DNA of 64,000 nucleotides from assembly GCA_018873225.1 (NCBI GenBank), contig JAEILZ010000001.1:5022001-5086000 (forward strand). Direction: 5' to 3'. Position numbers and translations under genes: made by a program. How positions within the stretch are numbered: position 1 is the first letter of the stretch; each line of letters begins with the position of its first letter. The notes beneath the pieces are model-generated. The model ran no database searches, was not told where the DNA came from, and saw only the letters and a program-made list of their open reading frames with translations. This document shows positions 57,001 through 64,000 of this stretch, one piece after another. This DNA comes from [Phialemoniopsis] sp. UDSM-2020. Its lineage: Eukaryota > Ascomycota > Sordariomycetes > Thyridiales > Thyridiaceae.

Positions 57001-59150
57001 CCGGTAAGCCTCTGCGTCTCCCTTGCATTAGGCCCTCTTGCTGCTCTTGGTAAAGTTCGGGCAATTAATTGCCTGGAATTATTACTAGTTCGCTGCAAGG
57101 TGTTTGTGGGATGCGGATTGCACCTTTCGTTGCTTTTTTCTTACTCTTCTTTCTCGTAATGCATGTATGCACATGCCTGTGATGGAATTCTCGCATTTCC
57201 CTGCTGTCCTTTTTTGCAATTATCCACGGCGGGCGTGCAGCCCAAGAGTAGGAGCGGGATAAGCAATGCGATTTACCAGGTTGAGATGCTTGCATGCAAC
57301 CGACCCCTGCTCATATTCATCCCGTTGCCTTGGGATTACGAACGCCCGCCTCTCGCAAAAGAAGCAAATATACACCAAACGGGTGCGCGCGCCCGGTCAG
57401 ATTACGCAAACGACTTCAAAGGACCTGCTGCCGACAGATCCGCCCTCCCGTGTCGTGGGGGTTGTCGCGGCCAATCATGTCAATTGCTGCACATGTACGT
57501 TTTGTGATGCTTTGTGATCCTTCCTTTTCCTTTTCAATTTTTATATATATAGCTTTTGTCTTCGGGAGTTTTCCCTGTGTTATACGTGCAGATTGCGCTC
57601 GAAGGGACGAACCAGCGGGTCTCAGTGGTCTGCAGGGTGCCTTGCATTCCCGTGTCGCAGCCACGGGAACCAAGATTGGAGCATCGCTGGTTCGGTAGGC
57701 TCGGTCGCTTCGACAGAGGGTCGTTTGAAAAAGCAAAAGCAGTGATCAATCCTTGCTGTTTGGCCACTTGTTGCAGGGACACAACCCCCATGTACGAACC
57801 GGACGGGAAGTTTAGGGTTGGAGATCGACCTACCAAGGGTCCTGCTTCTGAGATTGTCATTTTGTGATCGGGCCTTTCGAATCGTCCGCATTGCTTCTTT
57901 TCTTCCCGCGATTTTCTTTTAGTTGCTTTGCAGGCACAAAGGCAAAAGTAGGGACCCCTGTATCGTCGAATGGGATGCTCAGGGTTCAGCCTCAATGCAT
58001 CTGCTGGAGGCCTGGGCGATGGCCGGTCCATGTCGTCACTTTGGGTGGCTCGACAGCCATAAAGTTTAAAAGAAAGACAAGGTAGACAACACCATGGGCT
58101 GTCGCACAGCTTTAGCTGGTGATTCAAAGGCGAGTTAACGCATCGTAACGCATCGACACATCACCACTTTTGCACCCACCACACCACACAGCAAGGAGCA
58201 GCGATAGCCACAAGCTCCCGGCCGTTGCGTAATTGACTTTTCATGGTGGTGGTGGTGTGTGTGTGCGCAGCGCGTTGTACTTCGTGGGCTGTAGAGGAGG
58301 GTGCGGCATGCCGTGGAGTAAATTAGCAGAGTTGCCCTTTGTTCTCTGGCATTTGACGCCATGCCAGCCGCCCGTGCCTCCCGCGAAGCACCACATATCT
58401 TTGTTTTTCCCTTTTGCTTTCTTTCATTGTTTGTGTGCTGTTTAATCTGGTCAATTGATGCTGTTTCCTCTGAGCGAGATTGGCCAGGGTGGGAATGAAC
58501 CCTTGATGCGCGACGACGATGATGAAGACGCGGGCCATAGCTCCTCTTCCCTCCCTTTCCCCATTGTCTTGTTTTATTGTACACTCTGTCTGAGACTTTC
58601 TGGTCCAAGCTTCTTCTGGGGTGCCCTGAATTTTAAGCAGTGAGCACACAGTCTCGGACGTGCCCGTGTTTCTCTCTATCTTTCTTTTTGCTGCCCACCC
58701 CTTTGCATATCTCATTCCTTGCCCACCCCCCGGCCAGGCGGCCGCCCGGGTTCCTGAGCCTGCATGCCTCATCTGCGACAGAGCGGCTCGCCGATGTGGG
58801 TAGAGACCTCGGTCTCAGCTTTAATTATACCGAGCATTCCACCTCGGTGATCTACAACACTCTGACTAAGATGAACCAGTACGATGTTCTGAGCGGTGGA
58901 GAGCGTGTACATGGTTAGGTACGCAACGGCTCTTGGCCTGATCTGATCACCACTCAAGGAAGAGGACGATTGGGAATGCCCCGACATGGGCCCGGCAATC
59001 AGTCTCCTCGTTCTCGCAACGTGCATGACATCTCGTCTCTCCGAGACAGGAGCATCGAGTGATGCTATGAGGAAACAGGTCGCACAATGAGGGGAAATCA
59101 GGTTCGACGTTGTTGGCAGAAGGTCCGTCGCCAAGACATCTCCGCGTTGA

Positions 59151-59166
59151 AGCTTGATATCAAGCT
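59151..59166. repeat. 16-bp perfect palindrome
   Basis: AGCTTGATATCAAGCT, with no spacer, in the gene-poor region. A possible binding site, or chance. Confidence 0.8.
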
Positions 59167-62100
59167 CCAAGTCGGCCCTCTTGGCTCTTTCCCCTCATCC
59201 ACATGACCTCAACCTTGTCCCTTAGCCTCTTTTCCTCTTTTGGGGGTTACGCTGGAGATCTTGGTTTCTTCAGCGCCGATTTTGACTTGGGCGCCATGGC
59301 CAGAAGAGGCAATGACTTGCAAAGCCGAGCATCAGATCTAGATACACCACGCCTGCCACACCTCCCGATCCGGACCTTTTTTCGCTGCTCAACCTTCCAC
59401 ACACACTCTGTTGACGTACTAGCTCCAAGCAACACGCTTTCACTACTCAAGAAGTGGGATGGCTGGATAAGCAGCGTGAGCGAAAGAAAGAGGGGAAAGA
59501 AGGGCGATTACACTTTGGGACGGTGCGCTCTTCGCTCGTGTCTCGGTTCCCCACACACCCTTGAGTTTGACAGGTACCAGTCGCTTCTCCGCATCGGGAC
59601 AAGGCTTGTCTCACATCGTCTGGAGCTCGCTGAGCTCTCTTGAGAGCGGCGGACCCATATCGTTTGCCTGTGGGAAGGGAAAAGCTCAGGTGATCTTTTT
59701 TTCCTACTTGTGAGGAGCCCACCCACTCGACCAAGGAAAAAAGTGGGCAAATTCCTTGCGGCTATCTGTGTGTTCCTGCGCAAGCTCGGCAGTGCAGGGG
59801 TTGCCTGCCCAAATTTCTGCTGCAGGACTGGGATGCCTGCGGGGAGTTGGTAAGGGATCGCTGCAGGGTTTTATTTCCTAACTTGGGCGATGCTGCAGGG
59901 ATGGAAGATGCTGGAATTAGGTGCATTTTTCGACGTCTTCACGAGATAGCAATAACCTCACCCAATTGACGGGATTTCTCTGCCATGAGATACGTTGTTG
60001 ACTCCCAGGCTGAAAGCACAGGACATACCAGAAAAGAGAGTGGCAGGAATGACGGCACATGTGGAATCTCGCGGAGGGCTTCCGCATTCCAGGGCCCAGA
60101 GCGTGCCCTCTGTGAGCAAGCCAAGTCCGCTTTCTCCAGGCACAGGAATGTAGGTAAAATCTCGATGATGGAATTGGGATTAGGATGGCGGAGCAACTAT
60201 CCCGTTCTTGTTCAACCAGCATGCTTCTCTGCCAACTTTCTGTCACATCTCACATCTGCTCATGACAAGTGAAAGGACCAGAAGTCCATCTCGTACCTCT
60301 CTTGTACCTGCATATCAATCTTCAGCATGGGGACAAATGGAAGCATGCAACCAAGTTCTGTAGATCAGGATCTCGAAGAATGACGTGTGGGCTTAGCAAA
60401 ATCCACCGCTGGTCTGGGCAAAATTCTAAAAAGTTTCTTGCTCTTCCATACCAAATACGGCAAACGGCTCGCCGCTCACTTGCTCGCTGCCCATCTTGCC
60501 AGTGGCTGGCTTCATCGTCATTGGTGCAAAGATCCACAAGCGGGAGTGATGTCAAGCTCGCAAAGGGTCCTGATTGTTGCATTCGCGAGCCAAATCCTTG
60601 TACCTCGAGCAGCAAAGATGTATGTAAAAAGGACAGCAGAGGGGGGCTCCAAAGATAGCGCCCAGAGGCTTAATCGACTAGCATCAGGAGAGCATCACAA
60701 AATCATGCCACTTTCTCGCGGCAGGGTGCCTCCCTTATCCACCGGCACGCAGCCGATAGGGCGGGAGGGGGCGCCCTCTGGCTCGTGTGGACGGGCTGGA
60801 CGGGGCTGCGGACTTGGCTTTGGCCGTTTTCTCCTCTGTACGGAGTCTCTATCTCTTTTTGCTCAGTAAAGGGTGTGTAAGACCTCATCTTTATCCACAG
60901 ATGGACTCCATCAAAAGTGTACATGGTGGAGAATACACACGAAGATCCTCTTGCAGGGGACAGGGACAGGCTGCTCGGCAAGTTTTCTGCATGTACACAC
61001 GACCAATGTGGTGCGCGGGATATGCAGTGACGTTTGAAGAGGCTTGACCTAAAAGGACCTTATTCCCTGTCCGCGCCGCAGCAGAGTGGACAGACAGGTT
61101 GGGGTGTCCCTGCTTGCGTCTGGGGGCTCGATCGTGATCGGAGTAGCCGTGGTGGAGGGTACAGCCTTGCCTCTTTGGCTCTCTCGGCCGGTTGAAAGGT
61201 GTTAAGCGAGGGCGTCGTAGGCCATTTTCGGTCCTTTCGTAGACTTCTGGACAGGCTTGGCCATGCAAGAGCGGCCGAAGGAGCCGTTCTGGGCCCCCAT
61301 CTCTGGCCTCCTCCCTTGTTCGTACGCGCAAACGCCCAAATCAGATAAGCACTCTGGGTGCCTTACCCGTAGACGCACGTACCCATCCGTCTTTTGACAG
61401 GTCCCCCTCCCATCCCGCAAGAGGACCCTTACCTAGTCCGCATGTAGGTCAGCGGCCGGTGAGCTGAGCAAAGGCCGAGTTTGCATCCTCGCCTATCCAG
61501 GAATAGACGCCCGGTGTGAGGGATATAAGTGGTTTGTCCGGGTAGAGTTCCCTCTGCAAGTGTCTCGGCCATGCCGTTCGAGACTCTGTCGCCGGATTTA
61601 AACTTGATGGGAATTCGCAAAGAAACCGCATCCATGGATGTCGCGGCACGGGAAAGTGCACTATTTTCGTAGAGGTCGGCGACTCTCCGGGGAAGCCAAG
61701 GATGAGAATGAGGCCATCTTCGACATCCTTAGCTTTATCTTTATGGCCTGTTATGGCCTAGAGAAGCGCAACGTGAGTGCTAGGTGAGAGCTGAATACAT
61801 ACTCGCTCTGTAGATGTATCGACTTGTTCATGGATGAGCCTTGGAGGAAGAATATGCTTTGTGAGCAATACGAAGAAAACTCTGCGCAAACTCTGTACAA
61901 GTCTTGCCAGAGGAGAGTTTGCTTGGATCTCAACGGAAACGCAATGTTGAGATAGCACACCACGGAACAACGGTATCTTGTCGCATACATGGGCTGGTCT
62001 GTTCTGGAAATAGTTTTCCTCGTGCGGCAGTTCTGTGTGTGAATATCAGTCAGAAGCTCTAAATCCCGGGCATCGCGTTCTCTAAGTAAAGCAAAGGCCG

Positions 62101-64000
62101 GGATTTGTCAGCGCTGTGTTGTGCTTCCATGTCGTCTTATTCGTCAAAACGACATCACTGCCAAGGAATTTGGACAACCATTCCGGCAGGCATACTCTCG
62201 CTGTCATCAAAGTTGTCGCATGGAGTGATGACTTGTTTCTCCATTTCAATAACATTCGTTGAGAGAATACCTTGACCTCAACGAGCAGAAGGTATGTTAA
62301 AGTAGGTTAAAGTTAGTAATGCAACTTATACTGGCTTTGATTAATCCATCAGATAGCGTATAAGCTCCAAATTGTATGTCTTTCATGAGATACATTCTGT
62401 CGAACTCAGAGATGATGCGTAACGTATAGGATTCCCCTAAAAGTTGTCTCATGCTTCAACCTCGGACATTATACATCTCTCAAAAACAAATATCGCGCTA
62501 TATACTTTTGTTCTGGTTCTAAGCTATGGCTCGAAACCTATCAAGGCACCTAACTATTCTGCAGGAAAGCTGAACCATGATCAGTAGATGTTTTAGTCTA
62601 ACATGAAAAGCCTCATGTTGTAGTATCCTTTCTTCTCGAGACAAGCTTAATTAACCAGGATTGATGATCATTCTTCGAGTAGACTTCCCTGGTGCTTTCA
62701 AGTACTGTATGGGATATAATCGGGAGAAAAGAGCGCTGAGTGCGTATTGCCATGGTATTGAGGACAGTTCCGTCGATGCATGCTCAACCGATCTCCCAAC
62801 ATGTGTTGCGTGGCATTCAGACAGTCCAGGCTTGCTTCCTCCGAAGGTCGACCTTTCTAATATAGGAACGGAAGCTGGCCTCCAATTAGTTTGATAGACC
62901 CGATCAAACTTTGATCTTGGGATTGTTACAGTGGCATGTAACTTCTGGAGCCGTTGACCCGGTTGACACGCCACAAAGAGGCTTCTGTCGAAGCTTCCAT
63001 GCACCTCGCTAACCGGATAAATACAACGAGTACCACAAATGTTGTTCTCTGGAACATAGGCCAGTAAAGACATTTTGTGAGATAGACTTGTGTGAAAGAA
63101 AGCACGGGACGGTAGCCATGCAGCCACGGACATGGTCAACAAGGTGCCTAATCCAAGAGTACTCGAATCGCAACAACACAGTCGGGAGGTTGATTCTCCA
63201 TATGAATGCCGATGTTCTTTGTCGTTCAGAATGAGCATTTCAGCGCTTGTAGGTGTAAATGGGTACTGGCTTCGGTTAAATGACCGGGAAAACAAGGCTG
63301 TGGGTAACAGCGTTGCACTTGTATTTAGCCAGCCCATTGCAACACCCCGCTTCCTCGAAGCTTTTCAGTGCTTATTTTGGACACTTTGCTCCATGGCTCT
63401 GATCGTGTTGACGTCCAGCTGATCACAGCCCTGGTAGCAGTAGCGAATCATGGATTGTGCAAACCAAACCATTCAGGTTTGCTATTTCAGTGATTCGGAA
63501 GCATGCAGTCCGGCACTGACATATTTTGACCGTAGCTTCATCAGATGCATGATCACATGTTGCTATTCTTTACTCAGTTGAGTGCGCAATTTGGCTGATC
63601 ATTGAGCTGCATGTGGAGCGTACTGATGGCCAGTCTTCAAGTAGTACAGAAGCATTCGTGATGCTTGAAAAGTAGAGTTATCGTATTGGTCTGTGATGTT
63701 GTACGCTCCCTGTTACTTTGGCAGTAATCTCTTTAGAGGCTCAGCGAGTGCGTATAGGTATAGACTGCAGTTTAAGGTTGCCTCGATAAATTACACAGTT
63801 CCAAAACCGGGTTACGCAACAGAACACTGGTTCGCCACCCTTTAGGCTAAAGGCATGATACCACGAGACAATGTCCATTCAGCGTTCTTGAGTATCATCA
63901 GAATCACCCTACTTGCTTGAAGAGAGATGGTTACTCTCTTGGCAACACGGAGGTTTCAGGCTTGGCAATTTGTAGCTAAGTATAATAACAGCCTGGTTAC

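Larger units (their letters stand above)
43981..64000. other. 20-kb gene-poor region upstream of medA
   Basis: I find no protein gene I can support: no ORF has a recognisable motif, a spliced family signature or strand-biased codon pattern. The longest ORFs (255 aa at 47734-48501, 228 aa at 62651-63337, 197 aa at 57534-58127, all minus) overlap equally long frames on the other strand or are Ser/Arg/His-rich, as expected by chance in DNA of about 50% GC. The region is not AT-rich, so it is not a RIP-degraded repeat block. Simple repeats, a 42-bp duplication and a palindrome are listed separately. It probably contains the medA promoter, a long leader with upstream ORFs and introns, and perhaps non-coding RNAs. 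Confidence 0.65.

Noticed and set aside
54045..58127. Minus-strand frames of 183, 191 and 197 aa (54045-54596, 56489-57064, 57534-58127)
   Set aside because: Residue composition looks random, no family features, overlapping frames on the opposite strand; expected by chance in 20 kb at this GC.
1..64000. CRISPR array, transposon or RIP-degraded block
   Set aside because: CRISPR arrays are not expected in fungi and no regularly spaced repeats were found; no transposase, reverse transcriptase or long terminal repeats were recognised, and no long AT-rich stretch typical of RIP is present.

Overview
The window comes from a filamentous ascomycete (Pezizomycotina). Genes are split by short GT-AG introns, mostly 50-105 nt, often with CTAAC/CTGAC-type branch points. 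The gene content is typically fungal: two HET-domain proteins, a Zn2Cys6 transcription factor, an Rds1-type ferritin-like stress protein, a secreted aspzincin-type metalloprotease, a UNC-93-like transporter and the conidiation regulator Medusa (MedA). The class cannot be fixed from this sequence alone.

Layout. 0.4-4.1 kb: a secreted aldose 1-epimerase and a HET gene with a probable single-base frameshift. 4.3-11.9 kb: a compact four-gene module with a peroxisomal D-amino-acid oxidase (PTS1 AKL), an HSL-type alpha/beta hydrolase, a Zn2Cys6 regulator and an allantoate-permease-family transporter. Every promoter in this module carries a CGG-N5-CCG palindrome, and three of the four sites share the flank TTGATCGG. 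I read it as a self-regulated uptake and catabolism cluster. 12.4-20.9 kb: a sequon-rich cell-surface protein, an F-box-like DUF7730-type protein, the HELSH metalloprotease on the minus strand, and a large secreted Cys-rich protein interrupted by one in-frame TAA. 21.7-34.3 kb: redox genes, namely a zinc alcohol dehydrogenase, Rds1, a flavin monooxygenase of the NtaA/SnaA/DszA type, a quinone-oxidoreductase-like MDR, a UNC-93 transporter and a Baeyer-Villiger-type monooxygenase. The last four look like a degradative or modifying cluster without a PKS/NRPS backbone. 35.8-39.0 kb: a second HET gene and a frameshifted paralogue of the 14.9 kb DUF7730-type gene. 41.8-44.0 kb: medA on the minus strand.

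The remaining 20 kb (44-64 kb), upstream of medA, holds no gene I can support. Base composition looks ordinary, so it is not an AT-rich RIP-mutated relic. It contains microsatellites, a 42-bp direct duplication inside an inverted repeat, and many short chance ORFs. The best reading is a very long regulatory or leader region, possibly with non-coding transcription, for the developmental regulator.

Exon joins were worked out by hand from splice signals and reading-phase agreement. Where a phase could not be made to fit, this is stated.
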